A stretch of 64,000 bases of DNA, taken from the NCBI GenBank assembly GCA_035689115.1, contig DASSMA010000064.1, positions 186,001-250,000 on the forward strand, read 5' to 3'. The notes below the pieces were generated by a model. That model worked only from the letters and a program-made list of their open reading frames with translations. It did not search any database and was not told the DNA's origin. The position numbers and the translations under genes were made by a program. The stretch comes from JAHFUS01 sp035689115. Its GTDB lineage: Bacteria; Actinomycetota; Acidimicrobiia; Acidimicrobiales; GCA-2861595. Shown in pieces: positions 7,820 through 16,296 of the stretch. Every line of letters begins with the position of its first letter. Position 1 is the first letter of the stretch.

Positions 7820-9550
7820 CTACCCGGCGATCCCGACGACGGGGGCGTTGAGCGCCGGCGCCGGGTCGACCACCTCGATCCCCGGGCCGTGGGTCACGGC
7901 CCGGCCCTGGGCGTCGGCGGTGACGAAGGAGTCAGAGCGGGTGCCCGAGCGGATGCCCACGACCGGTCCCGGCGTCGCCGCCGGCGTGCCGAGGAACGAG
8001 GCGTCGCCGTAGGCGAACACGCCGTCGTCGGCCCCCACCAGCCAGTAGCCGTTGCCGGACGGGGTGGCCGCCATGCCGACGATCGGCCTGTTCAGGCTGA
8101 GCGCCCCGGTGGACCCGAGGAAGCGGGCGTCGCCGTAGGCGAACACGCCACCGTCGCTCGCCACCAGCCAGTAGCCGTTGCCCGACGGCGTGACCGCCAT
8201 CCCGACGATCGGCCTGTTCAGGGTGAGCGCCCCTGTGGACCCGAGGAACGGCGCGTCGCCGTAGGCGAACACGCCACCGTCGCTCCCCACCAGCCAGTAG
8301 CCGCTGCCCGACGGTGTGGCCGCTATGCCGACCACCGGCTTGGTGAGGGTCATGGCCCCGGTCGACCCGAGGAAGCGGGCGTCGCCGTAGGCGAACACGC
8401 CGCCGTCGCCGGCGACCAGCCAGTAGCCCTGGCCGCCCGGCCGGCCGGCGATGCCCACCACGGGACGATTCAGGTGCAGCCCGGCGGCCGAGCCGAACCA
8501 CGGCGCCCCGCGGGCGAACACCCCGCCGTCGGCCGCCACCATCCGGTACCCGTCGTCGGGGCAGTAGGCCGGTGCCCGCACGGCTGGCAGCGCCTTGCGA
8601 CCCAGCGCCTGCACGGCCTGGGACGTGGCGAAGGTGCTGGCCCCGTAGGTGTCGTTGGGGCTGGCCACGTGGCCGTCGGCGGCCTGGCGGCCGGCGAGGG
8701 AGGCGATGGCCGACGGCCAGCAGGTCTCCACCGCCCGGCCGGCGGCGGTGAGGCCGAGGATGGCGGTGGCCGTGGAGTTGGGGTCCTCTTCACCGAAGGC
8801 CTCCCAACCGCCGCTCGGCAGCTGGTTGGCCCGGAGGAAGGCGACCGCCCGGCGCGCCGCCGTGCTGTACGGGTCCACGCGGGCGGCGACCAGGGCCTGG
8901 AGGGCGAGGCCGGTGGTGTCGACGTCGACCTCGGTGCCCTTCGGGTCGCCGGAGAAGCCCCACCCGCCGTTGGCCTGCTGGGCGGCCAGGATGAAGTCGC
9001 GGGTGGCGGCCGGCGTGCCGTCGCCGAACTCGGCCTCGGCGATGGCGGCGTAGAGCGTGGCGTTGAGGGTGCCGGGTGAGCCGAACGACCCGTCCGCCCG
9101 CCGGCCGCCCTCCATCTTGGCCATCAGGTTCACGGCGCCGTCGCCCTGCGGGTCGAACTGCGTCGGGGGGATCGACAGGGGGGCGGCGTCGAGGACGATG
9201 AGCTTGGCCGCCTGGCCGGCCGACGTGGTGGTCTCGGCCAGGTCGTCGAGGTAGTCGAGGGGACTCTTGCCGTTGCGGACGACGGCGGCCACCGCCACCC
9301 GGGCGGCATTGCCGTTCCAGCCGGGGCCTGTCTGGGACGCCTCGGCCAGGGCGAGGACGGCGTCGGGCGTCTCGAAGCCGGGGAAGCCCTGCGTCTCGAA
9401 GCCGCCGTCGGGTTGCTGCTGCGAGCGGAGGAAGGCGGCCGCCAGGGCCGGGTCGAAGGCGGCGGCCGCGGCCGGCGGGGCCGGGGCCAGGGTGGCGACG
9501 AGGGCGAGCGCGCCGAGGACGGCGCCGACGACGCCGGTCATGCGGGACAT
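7820..9550 (-). CDS. Secreted prenyltransferase/squalene-oxidase-repeat (alpha-barrel) protein with C-terminal 42-residue repeats
   Basis: A 576-residue exported protein. The ATG at 9550 is preceded by GGAAGG; the signal peptide ends near AAAAA (residue 29). Residues 30-330 hold alpha-alpha barrel repeats of the prenyltransferase/terpene-cyclase type (QQQPDGGFETQG, QQANGGWGFSG, NQLPSGGWEAFG). There is no DXDD-type catalytic motif, so an enzyme role is unlikely. Residues 340-575 hold five roughly 42-residue repeats of the form GYWLVASDGGVFAYGDA, a wall or surface domain common in actinobacteria. The barrel fold is that of the N-terminal domain of animal transcobalamin. With the riboswitch upstream and the DUF4430 gene downstream, corrinoid capture is the best inference. 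Confidence 0.82.
   Translation of the reverse strand: MSRMTGVVGAVLGALALVATLAPAPPAAAAAFDPALAAAFLRSQQQPDGGFETQGFPGFETPDAVLALAEASQTGPGWNGNAARVAVAAVVRNGKSPLDYLDDLAETTTSAGQAAKLIVLDAAPLSIPPTQFDPQGDGAVNLMAKMEGGRRADGSFGSPGTLNATLYAAIAEAEFGDGTPAATRDFILAAQQANGGWGFSGDPKGTEVDVDTTGLALQALVAARVDPYSTAARRAVAFLRANQLPSGGWEAFGEEDPNSTATAILGLTAAGRAVETCWPSAIASLAGRQAADGHVASPNDTYGASTFATSQAVQALGRKALPAVRAPAYCPDDGYRMVAADGGVFARGAPWFGSAAGLHLNRPVVGIAGRPGGQGYWLVAGDGGVFAYGDARFLGSTGAMTLTKPVVGIAATPSGSGYWLVGSDGGVFAYGDAPFLGSTGALTLNRPIVGMAVTPSGNGYWLVASDGGVFAYGDARFLGSTGALSLNRPIVGMAATPSGNGYWLVGADDGVFAYGDASFLGTPAATPGPVVGIRSGTRSDSFVTADAQGRAVTHGPGIEVVDPAPALNAPVVGIAG
7990..8520 (-). repeat. 126-bp tandem repeats inside the alpha-barrel gene
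   Basis: The string GCGTCGCCGTAGGCGAACAC recurs at 8001, 8127, 8253 and 8379, an exact 126-bp (42-codon) period, with a degenerate fifth unit near 8503. The repeats are in frame and encode the DGGVFAYGDA units of the surface protein. The near-identity of neighbouring units at the DNA level points to recent duplication or gene conversion. Confidence 0.9.
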
Positions 9551-9603
9551 GGGGTTGCCTTCCGTTTCGAGCCCCGTTCCACGAGGGCTGGCCAGTGCAC
9601 GGA

Positions 9604-9765
9604 CGCCGGTGGACCGGCGGGCATCGGGCGGGCGTCCTGGCTCCCGGCCCCGGGGGGCCGGTCACAGTTGCGGGTCAGCGTCGGTCTCGCACCGACTTCC
9701 CCCGTCCCCTCCGGGGAGGGGACCGCCGCAGCATCCGGGCTGGCGGCGACCTGGTACCGGCGGGG
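9604..9765 (-). promoter_or_regulatory. Cobalamin (AdoCbl-type) riboswitch
   Basis: Read on the minus strand, the leader holds the conserved core in order: GGGGGAAGTCGGTGCGAGACC, then GCTGACCCGCAACTGTGA (9662-9679), then the B12 box GAGCCAGGACGCCCGCC (about 9626-9642). A 7-bp hairpin at 9604-9619 follows and may be the expression platform. The known class senses adenosylcobalamin or related corrinoids and switches off uptake and biosynthesis genes. It lies 55 bases before the ATG of the alpha-barrel gene. The exact 5' edge near 9765 is approximate; a TAATGT hexamer at 9766-9771 could be the -10 element. Confidence 0.88.
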
Positions 9766-9806
9766 ACATTACGACGGCGGGGCCGGCGCGTCCACAATGG
9801 CGTCCC

Positions 9807-10961
9807 GTGCCCCGTCCCGCCGAGCCCGCGTTCCATGCCGTGGCGTGGCTGGTGTGGGCCCTGTCGGCGGCCGCCTGCGTGGAGCTGGCCCCGAGCCCGC
9901 TCTACGTGGCGCTGGTCGGCGCGGTGGCGTTCCTGGTCGTGTCGACCCACGGCCTCGACACGCCGGTGGCCCGCTCGTTCCCGGTGCTCGTGGCCGTCGG
10001 CGCCTTCTTCGCCGTGGTGCGGGTGGTGCTGACGGCCGCCACCACCCACACCGGGGGGCCGGCCCTGTTCGGCCTTCCCGACGCCACCCTCCCGGCCCTG
10101 CTGGGCGGCTTCCGCGTGGGCGGACCGGTGGAGACGGCCGTCGTGCTCCAGGCGGCCGCCGAGAGCTTCGCCGTGGTCGGCGTGCTGGCGGTCTTCGGGG
10201 CGTTCAACGCCGTGGTTTCCCATCACGAACTGGTGCAGTCGGCGCCGCGGGCGTTCTACGAGCCGGGGCTGGTCGTCACGGTGGCGGTGGCTTTCGTGCC
10301 GTCGACCGTGGCAACCGTGGCCCGGGTGCGGGAGGCCGACCGGGCCCGCACCGGCGGGCGGGTCGTCCGGCGGGGCCGGCTGCTGCGGCTGGCCGTCCCG
10401 ATCCTCGAGAGCGGCCTGGAACGGGCCCTGCTCCTCGCCGAGTCGATGGACGCCCGGGGGTTCGCCGCCGGCACCCCCACCGGCGCCGACCGGCTGACGG
10501 CATGGTGCGTGCTGGGCGGGCTGGCGGCCATGGGCGGCGCCTTCGTCGCCCTCGTCGCCCGGGCCCGGCTCACGGCGCTGGCCCTCCTGATTGCCGGGGT
10601 CGTCGCCGTGGTGGCGGCGGTGGCCGCCGCCTCCCGCCGGGTGGCGCGGGCGCGCTACCGGCCCCGCCGCATGGCGGCCCCGGACTGGGCCCTGGCCGGG
10701 GTGTCCGTGCTGGCGCCGCTGGGCCTGGCGGCGCTGGCCCTGGCCGGCGACCGGTCGCTGACCTGGGCGACCACCACGCCGCTGCGGGTCCCCCTGTTCC
10801 ACCCGGCGGCCGCCCTCGCCCTGGTCGCCCTCACCGCGCCGGCGTGGCGGCTGCCGGCGCCCGCCCCCCGCCGGGCCCTGGAGGCCCGCATGACCGGCCC
10901 GGGAGGACGGTCCATGGGCGACTCGCCGGTGCGACAGCCCGAAGGGCGGGTGCGCCGGTGA
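9807..10961 (+). CDS. ecfT: ECF transporter transmembrane (T) component
   Basis: The scaffold subunit of an energy-coupling-factor vitamin importer. It joins the ATPase to the substrate-binding S subunit. The 384-residue protein is mostly hydrophobic with several membrane segments in the first 180 residues and more towards the C-terminus. It carries the EcfT coupling motif ARG in ESMDARGFAAG near residue 215. GTG 9807 is chosen because the upstream in-frame sequence overlaps the divergent riboswitch and is not protein-like. It overlaps the next gene by 4 bp (GTGA). Divergence from the cobalamin-riboswitch operon suggests a corrinoid substrate. Confidence 0.87.
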   Translation: MPRPAEPAFHAVAWLVWALSAAACVELAPSPLYVALVGAVAFLVVSTHGLDTPVARSFPVLVAVGAFFAVVRVVLTAATTHTGGPALFGLPDATLPALLGGFRVGGPVETAVVLQAAAESFAVVGVLAVFGAFNAVVSHHELVQSAPRAFYEPGLVVTVAVAFVPSTVATVARVREADRARTGGRVVRRGRLLRLAVPILESGLERALLLAESMDARGFAAGTPTGADRLTAWCVLGGLAAMGGAFVALVARARLTALALLIAGVVAVVAAVAAASRRVARARYRPRRMAAPDWALAGVSVLAPLGLAALALAGDRSLTWATTTPLRVPLFHPAAALALVALTAPAWRLPAPAPRRALEARMTGPGGRSMGDSPVRQPEGRVRR

Positions 10962-12526
10962 CGGTCGCCCTGGACTACCGCGGGGTGGGCTTCGCCTACC
11001 CCGGCGGCGAGCCGGTGCTGGCCGGCGTCGACCTCGAGGTGCGCGCCGGGGAGGTGCTGCTCGTGGCCGGCCCGTCGGGCTCGGGCAAGAGCACCCTGCT
11101 GCGCTGCGCCAACGGCCTGGTGCCCCACGCCAGCGGCGGCCGGTTCCGCGGCGAGGTCGTCGTCCTCGGGCGCTCCACCCGGTCGCACCCGCCCCGCCGG
11201 CTGGCCGACGTGGTGGGCTTCGTGCACCAGGACCCCGAGGCCCAGTTCGTCATCGACAGGGTGGAGGCCGACATCGCCTTCGTGCTCGAGAACCTGGGCA
11301 TGGATCCCGTGGCCATGCGCCGGCGGGTGGAGGAGGTGCTCGACGCCCTCGGCATCGCCCATCTCCGCGACCGCTCGCCGGGCACGCTGTCCGGGGGGGA
11401 GCAGCAGCGGGCGGCCATCGCCGGCGCCCTGGCCGCCGCGCCCCACGCCCTCGTGCTCGACGAGCCCACGTCGCAGCTCGACCCCCAGGGGGCGGAGGAC
11501 GTGCTGGCCGCCGTGGCCCGCCTCAACGCCGACCTGGGCACCACCGTGCTGCTGGCCGAGCACCGCCTCGAGCGGGCGGGGCCGATGGCCGACCGGGCCC
11601 TGCTGGTGGACGGTTCGGGCTCGCCGCCGGGGCCGGTGGGCGACGTGCTGGCCGGCTACGACGGCGCCCCGCCGGTCACCCGCCTGGGCCGGCTCCTGGG
11701 GTGGCAGCCGCCGCCCCTCACGGTGCGCGACGCCCGCCGGGCGGCGGGGACCACGGCGCCGGCGGCCGTCCCCGCCCCGGTCCGGCCGGCACCGGGCGAG
11801 GTGGCGGTGGCGGCGCGGGGCGTGGCCGTCGACCTCGGCGGCCGGCGGGTGCTGGCCGGCGTCGATCTCGAGGTGCGGGCCGGCGAGGCGGTGGCGCTTC
11901 TGGGGCGCAACGGTTCCGGCAAGACCACGCTCCTGCGCACCCTCGCCGGCCTGCTCGAGCCGGCGGCCGGCGACGTCCGCCGGGCCGGGCGCGCCGCCTA
12001 CGTCCCCCAGGACCCCAACGCCCTCCTCCTCGGGCCCACCGTCCGCCACGACGTGGCCACCACGCCGCGACTGCTGAAGCAGGGAGGCGACCAGGTCGAC
12101 GAGTGGCTGCACGCCCTCGACCTCGACGCCCTGGCCGGGCGCCACCCCCGGCAGCTTTCGGCCGGCCAGCGCCAGCGGGTGGCGGTGGCCTCGATCATGG
12201 CCGGCCGCCCCGACGTCCTCCTGCTCGACGAGCCCACCCGCGGCATGGACGCCCCGTCGAGGGCCGCCCTCGAGCGGGCCGTGGCCGCCGTCACGGCGCG
12301 TGGCGGCGCGGTGGTGCTGGCCACCCACGACGTGGAGCTGGCCGCCCGCTGCGCCGGCCGGGTGGTTGTGCTCGGCGACGGCGACGTGGTTGCCGACGGG
12401 CCGGCCCGTTCGGTGCTGGCCGGCTCGCTGTTCGCCCCCCAGGTCCTGCGCGTCCTGCCGCCCTTCCTCACCGTGGAGGAGGTGGCCGGCGCGCTGGACA
12501 CGCCGGCCACCATCCCGCCCCCATGA
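10958..12526 (+). CDS. ecfA: ECF transporter fused ATPase (A-A')
   Basis: Two ABC ATPase domains in one 522-residue chain, replacing the separate EcfA1 and EcfA2. Domain 1 has Walker A GPSGSGKST near residue 38, a signature LSGGEQQR and Walker B ALVLDEPT. Domain 2 has Walker A GRNGSGKTT near 316, a signature LSAGQRQR and VLLLDEPT. Both sites keep the Walker Lys, signature and Glu residues, so both look active. The linker at about 225-275 is Pro/Ala-rich. It overlaps the T gene upstream and the S gene downstream by 4 bp each, so the three are translated as a unit. Confidence 0.92.
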   Translation: MTVALDYRGVGFAYPGGEPVLAGVDLEVRAGEVLLVAGPSGSGKSTLLRCANGLVPHASGGRFRGEVVVLGRSTRSHPPRRLADVVGFVHQDPEAQFVIDRVEADIAFVLENLGMDPVAMRRRVEEVLDALGIAHLRDRSPGTLSGGEQQRAAIAGALAAAPHALVLDEPTSQLDPQGAEDVLAAVARLNADLGTTVLLAEHRLERAGPMADRALLVDGSGSPPGPVGDVLAGYDGAPPVTRLGRLLGWQPPPLTVRDARRAAGTTAPAAVPAPVRPAPGEVAVAARGVAVDLGGRRVLAGVDLEVRAGEAVALLGRNGSGKTTLLRTLAGLLEPAAGDVRRAGRAAYVPQDPNALLLGPTVRHDVATTPRLLKQGGDQVDEWLHALDLDALAGRHPRQLSAGQRQRVAVASIMAGRPDVLLLDEPTRGMDAPSRAALERAVAAVTARGGAVVLATHDVELAARCAGRVVVLGDGDVVADGPARSVLAGSLFAPQVLRVLPPFLTVEEVAGALDTPATIPPP

Positions 12527-13362
12527 GCCGCAACCCCCGGGCATGGGTGGTGTACGCCCTCGTCGTGACAGTCGGCGCGGCCGCCTTCCTCTACCCGTTC
12601 TGGCTGCCCTCCGGCGCCCTGCCCGACCGGGCCCACGCCGGCGACGCGCCGCTGCTGGCCGCCGCCGTCGGTGTGCTCGTCGTGGCCGCCGTCAGCCTGG
12701 AGCTGCGCCGGGGCACGATGAACGGCGCCGGCGTGGCCGTGCTCGGCGTGCTCAGCGCCACCATCGGCCTGCTGCGCCTGGTCGACCTGCCGGGCGGCGG
12801 CAGCGGGATCTTCTTCCTCGTCGTGCTGGCCGGCGCCGCCTTCGGGCCGCGCTTCGGGATGCTGCTCGGGCTGTGCTCGATGGCGGCGTCGGGCGTCATC
12901 ACCGGTGGCATCGGGCCGTGGCTGCCGTTCCAGATGCTCGTCCTCGGGTGGATGGGCGGGGCGGCGGGGCTGGCCGGGCGGGCGACCCGCCGGCTGCCAG
13001 CGGCCGTCGAGGTCGGCGTCCTGGCCGGGTTCGGCTGGGTGTGGGGCTTCCTGTACGGGGCGGTGATGAACCTGTGGTTCTGGCCTTTCGCGGTGGGGGA
13101 CGGCCCCCTGTCGTGGTCACCGGGGCTGTCGTTCGGCGCCACCCTGGGCCGCTACTGGTCGTTCTATGTCGCCACGTCGCTGGCGTGGGACGCGGCCGGC
13201 GCGCTGGCCAACGCCGTACTGATCCTCGTGACCGGCCGCCCTGTCCTCGCCGCCCTGCGCCGGGTGGCGGTGCGCCTCGACCCGGTCGTCGAGCTGGAGG
13301 AGTTGGAGCCCGGACGCGCCGGAGGCGCCCTCCCCATTGAGGGCGCCTCCGTTCAGCGGTGA
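12523..13362 (+). CDS. ECF transporter substrate-binding (S) component, probably for a corrinoid
   Basis: A 279-residue membrane protein with about six helices. It resembles the larger actinobacterial ECF S subunits: a conserved GGSGIFFLVVLAGAAFGPRFG stretch, GGIGPWLPFQML, and an aromatic helix with GFGWVWGFLYG and NLWFWPF. S subunits bind the vitamin and topple in the membrane during import. Substrate cannot be read from sequence; cobalamin is inferred from the neighbouring riboswitch operon and transcobalamin-like proteins. The last codons encode a terminator-like hairpin. Confidence 0.8.
   Translation: MSRNPRAWVVYALVVTVGAAAFLYPFWLPSGALPDRAHAGDAPLLAAAVGVLVVAAVSLELRRGTMNGAGVAVLGVLSATIGLLRLVDLPGGGSGIFFLVVLAGAAFGPRFGMLLGLCSMAASGVITGGIGPWLPFQMLVLGWMGGAAGLAGRATRRLPAAVEVGVLAGFGWVWGFLYGAVMNLWFWPFAVGDGPLSWSPGLSFGATLGRYWSFYVATSLAWDAAGALANAVLILVTGRPVLAALRRVAVRLDPVVELEELEPGRAGGALPIEGASVQR
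13321..13350 (+). terminator. Hairpin at the end of the ECF operon
   Basis: Twelve-base arms GGAGGCGCCCTC and GAGGGCGCCTCC flank a six-base loop. The hairpin lies within the last codons of the S-component gene and ends 12 bases before its stop. No T-run follows. It probably ends transcription of the ECF operon or protects its 3' end. Confidence 0.6.
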
Positions 13363-13377
13363 GACAGGGGTGCGTCT

Positions 13378-13704
13378 CTAGGCGGCGCGCACGGCTGAAC
13401 GCCGCGGATGGCGAGCGGCCGGCTCCTCGCCGTCGGACGAGCCGAGCCAGTGGAAGGCGGCCCGCCAGACGGAGGTGGTGCCGGCGATGGCGACGCCGGT
13501 CAGGAGCGTCCCCATCCAGGTCTCGCGCAGGGCGACGCCGAAGCCCTGGAAGAGCGAGAAGTCGATGGCGAAGGCGCCGAGCACGGCGAGCGTCAGGGTC
13601 AGCAGGCCGTGGAAGCGAGCGGTTCCGGGCGCCAGATCCTCGGTGACGTCGACGATCTTGAACAGCGCCAGGCCCAGCAGCACGGTCACGGCGAAGGTGT
13701 ACAT
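13378..13704 (-). CDS. Small membrane protein, unknown function
   Basis: A 108-residue protein with three predicted membrane helices (about 3-20, 32-50 and 62-80) and a polar, basic C-terminal tail. The ATG at 13704 has AGGAGGA ten bases before it, which argues against the longer frame starting at 13749. It converges on the ECF operon, whose stop lies 15 bp away, and is divergent from thrB. I do not recognise a family. Confidence 0.7.
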   Translation of the reverse strand: MYTFAVTVLLGLALFKIVDVTEDLAPGTARFHGLLTLTLAVLGAFAIDFSLFQGFGVALRETWMGTLLTGVAIAGTTSVWRAAFHWLGSSDGEEPAARHPRRSAVRAA

Positions 13705-13791
13705 GGTCGGTGGTTCCTCCTGACGGGAGGTCGTGGATTCCCGTCGCAATTACGACCGTCGGTGGGGCGGCACGGTTACGGTGTCGCCTCG

Positions 13792-14655
13792 ATGCGCGCC
13801 CGGGCCCCCGCTTCCTCCGCCAACCTCGGTCCCGGCTTCGACGCCCTCGCCTTGGCCCTGGCGCTGTACGTCGAGGTCGAGGTCGAGCCGGCCGAGCGGC
13901 TCACCGTGCGCAGCGAGGGCGAGGGCTCGCACCTGCCGGCCGACGCCACGCACCTGGCCGCCCGCATCGCCGTCGACGTCGCCGGCACCGACCGCCTGGC
14001 CGTCGCCGTGCGGTCGGCCATCCCGGTGGGGCGGGGGCTCGGCTCGTCGGCCGCCCTCGCCGCCGCCGCCGCCGCGGCAGCGGGCTCCGACGACCCGCTG
14101 GCCGTCGCCACCAAAGTCGACGGCCACCCCGACAACGCCGCCGCCAGCGTGCTCGGCGGGCTCGTCGCCGCTTCCACGGTCGACGGGACGGCGGTGGCCC
14201 GCCGGCTCCCGCTCGACACCGGCCTGGCGTTCGTGGTGCTGGTGCCCGACCGCACCCTTCCCACCAAGAAGGCGCGCGCCGCCCTTCCCTCCCAGGTCCC
14301 CCATGCCGATGCCGCGTTCAACCTCGGCCGCCTCGGCCTCCTCGTCGCCGGACTGGCCGACCGCCGGCTCCTCCTGCGGGCGGCCACCGAGGACCGCCTG
14401 CACCAGTCCCAGCGGGCGCCGCTGTTCCCGGAGGCGCCCGGCCTGCTGGCCGGGCTCCTGGACGCCGGGGCGCTGGCGTCGTGCTGGTCGGGTGCCGGGC
14501 CGAGCCTGCTGGCGCTGTGCGACGCGGCCACGGGCCACGCCGTCCGCGCCGCCGGCGACGACCTGCTGGCGGCCGCCGGCGTGGCCGGGCGCTCGCTGCT
14601 GCTGGAGCCCGACTTCGACGGCCTCGTGGTCACGGACGGCGACAGCGACGGCTAG
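13792..14655 (+). CDS. thrB: Homoserine kinase
   Basis: Phosphorylates homoserine on the way to threonine. The 287-residue protein is a GHMP kinase: SSANLGPGFDA at residues 7-17, the ATP loop VGRGLGSSAALAAA near 80, HPDNAAASVLGG near 117 and a C-terminal WSGAGPSLLAL. The length matches the family. The ATG at 13792 follows a TACGGT hexamer by nine bases, so the leader is very short or absent. No thrC or hom lies in the window. Confidence 0.92.
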   Translation: MRARAPASSANLGPGFDALALALALYVEVEVEPAERLTVRSEGEGSHLPADATHLAARIAVDVAGTDRLAVAVRSAIPVGRGLGSSAALAAAAAAAAGSDDPLAVATKVDGHPDNAAASVLGGLVAASTVDGTAVARRLPLDTGLAFVVLVPDRTLPTKKARAALPSQVPHADAAFNLGRLGLLVAGLADRRLLLRAATEDRLHQSQRAPLFPEAPGLLAGLLDAGALASCWSGAGPSLLALCDAATGHAVRAAGDDLLAAAGVAGRSLLLEPDFDGLVVTDGDSDG

Positions 14656-14664
14656 CGTCGAGCC

Positions 14665-14817
14665 ATGGCCAGCTACGAGGGTTACTGCGTGAAATGCCGC
14701 GAGAAGCGGGAGTTCGACGGCGAGGTCGTCGAGATGGCCAACGGTCGCCGGGCGGCCCGGGGCACCTGCCCGCACTGCGGCACCAAGATCAACCGGATGC
14801 TCGGCAAGGAGGCCTGA
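14665..14817 (+). CDS. Mini zinc-ribbon protein (DUF5679-like)
   Basis: A 50-residue protein beginning MASYEGYCVKCREKREFDG and ending with a second pair, CPHCGTK, then INRMLGKEA. The two CxxC pairs should bind one zinc. It matches the short actinobacterial DUF5679 family; function unknown. The start follows TAGCGT by six bases, and the TAG of that hexamer is the thrB stop codon. Transcription is therefore probably leaderless from within the thrB end. Confidence 0.85.
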   Translation: MASYEGYCVKCREKREFDGEVVEMANGRRAARGTCPHCGTKINRMLGKEA

Positions 14818-14839
14818 GCGGTCCCAGTAGCGTTCGGGC

Positions 14840-15190
14840 GTGCCCACCCGGCCGTCCAAGGATCTCGTCGCCGTCCCGAACCCGCGCCCCGGGAGGGACT
14901 ACGAGGTGCGCTGCTCGACGCCCGAGCTCACCTGCGTCTGCCCGATGACGGGCCAGCCCGACTTCGCCACCGTCACGATCTCCTACGTGCCGGACCAGTC
15001 CATCGTGGAGCTGAAGTCCCTCAAGCTGTACCTGTGGAGCTTCCGCGACGAGGGGGCCTTCCACGAGGACGTCACCAACCGCATCCTCGACGACCTGGTG
15101 GCGGCTCTCGCTCCACGGCGCATGACGGTCCGCACCGAATGGCTGGTGCGGGGCGGCATCCACACCACCGTCGAGGCGTCACACCCCTGA
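14840..15190 (+). CDS. queF: NADPH-dependent 7-cyano-7-deazaguanine reductase
   Basis: Reduces preQ0 to preQ1 in queuosine synthesis. The 116-residue single-domain form has the thioimide-forming Cys in CVCPMTGQPDF, the general-acid Asp in the same motif, ELKSLKLYLWSF for NADPH binding and FHEDV with the substrate-binding Glu. The GTG start follows TAGCGT by six bases. No queC, queD or queE is present, so preQ0 must be made elsewhere or imported. Confidence 0.92.
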   Translation: MPTRPSKDLVAVPNPRPGRDYEVRCSTPELTCVCPMTGQPDFATVTISYVPDQSIVELKSLKLYLWSFRDEGAFHEDVTNRILDDLVAALAPRRMTVRTEWLVRGGIHTTVEASHP

Positions 15191-16287
15191 GCGCCCTCGC
15201 CCTGCCCGCCACGCTGGTGGCCGTCCGCCAGGGTGCCCAGGAGGGGCTGCACGTGGGCGCCCAGCTGGCGGTGGCCTTCGCCGGCCAGGTGACCCTGCTG
15301 GTGGACGGCATCGCCGCCCCCGGCCGGCCGATGGAGGAAGGCACGCTCCTCCCGTGGTTCTCCGCCACCAAGCCGATCACGGCCGTCGCCGTGCTGCAGC
15401 AGTGGGAGCGGGGCCGGCTCGACCCCGACGACCCCGTGGCGCGCCACGTCCCCGAGTTCGCCGCCGCCGGCAAGGAGCGTGTCACCATCCGCCACCTGCT
15501 CACCCACACCGCCCGCCTGGCCGCCCCGCCGCCGGCCGGCGACGGCTGGGACGAGCTGCTGGCGGCGGCCTGCGCCTCGCCGCTCGCCGACGGGTGGGGG
15601 CCCGGCCGGCGGGCCGCCTACTCGCCGCGGCTCGGGTTCCACGTCCTCGGCGAGGTGGTGCGCCGCATCGACGGCCGGGCCTACGAGACGTATGTGCACG
15701 AGGAGGTCTTCGAACCGCTGGGCATGGCCGACTCGTGGATCGTGCTCCCGCCGGAGCGTTTCGCCGCCTACGGCGACCGGATGGGCGCCATGCACGACAC
15801 GAGCAGGGGCGAGGCGAGGGTGATCGCCGGCCTGGCCAGGCCGGAGGGGTTCACCCGCCCCCGGCCCAGTGGCAGCGGCGTGGGCCCGGCCGGCGACCTG
15901 GTCCGGCTGTACCTGGCGCTGCTGGGCAAGGGCGAGCTGGACGGCGTGCGCATCCTTTCGCCCCAGACGGTCGACACCATGTGCGCGCGCCACCGGGCCG
16001 GCCTCCGGGACGAGACGTTCGGCGCGGTCATGGACTGGGGGCTCGGCGTCATCGTCAACTCCTGGCACTACGAAGGCCGGCCCGCGCCCTACGGCTTCGG
16101 CGAGCACGCCTCGATGCGGGCGTTCGGCCACGGCGGCCAGCAGTCGTCGGTCTCGTTCGCCGACCCCGACGCCGGCCTGGCGGCGGCGGTCGTCTTCAAC
16201 GGCATGGCCGGCGAGCGAGGTCACCACCGGCGCACGCAACCGGTCCTCTCCGCGCTCTACGAGGACCTCGGACTGGTGCGGGCGTAG
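15187..16287 (+). CDS. Beta-lactamase-family serine hydrolase
   Basis: A class C beta-lactamase/esterase-fold protein of about 366 residues without a signal peptide, so probably a cytosolic esterase or peptidase. It has the nucleophile motif SATK near residue 55, a Tyr motif YSPRLG in place of the usual YxN, and HGG in FGHGGQQSS. The start is uncertain: CTG 15187 overlaps the queF stop as CTGA, and GTG 15217 is the first conventional choice. The TAG stop forms the first half of the promoter hexamer of maeB. Substrate unknown. Confidence 0.8.
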   Translation: MSALALPATLVAVRQGAQEGLHVGAQLAVAFAGQVTLLVDGIAAPGRPMEEGTLLPWFSATKPITAVAVLQQWERGRLDPDDPVARHVPEFAAAGKERVTIRHLLTHTARLAAPPPAGDGWDELLAAACASPLADGWGPGRRAAYSPRLGFHVLGEVVRRIDGRAYETYVHEEVFEPLGMADSWIVLPPERFAAYGDRMGAMHDTSRGEARVIAGLARPEGFTRPRPSGSGVGPAGDLVRLYLALLGKGELDGVRILSPQTVDTMCARHRAGLRDETFGAVMDWGLGVIVNSWHYEGRPAPYGFGEHASMRAFGHGGQQSSVSFADPDAGLAAAVVFNGMAGERGHHRRTQPVLSALYEDLGLVRA

Positions 16288-16296
16288 CGTCGGCCC

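Noticed and set aside
7990..8520. Regular 126-bp repeats as a possible CRISPR array
   Set aside because: The period is a multiple of three, whole units are conserved rather than repeat plus variable spacer, they are in frame in a secreted protein, and no cas genes are present.
9563..9765. Riboswitch acting on the ECF operon directly
   Set aside because: The conserved core reads only on the minus strand, so it can control the alpha-barrel/DUF4430 transcript but not the divergent ECF transcript in cis.
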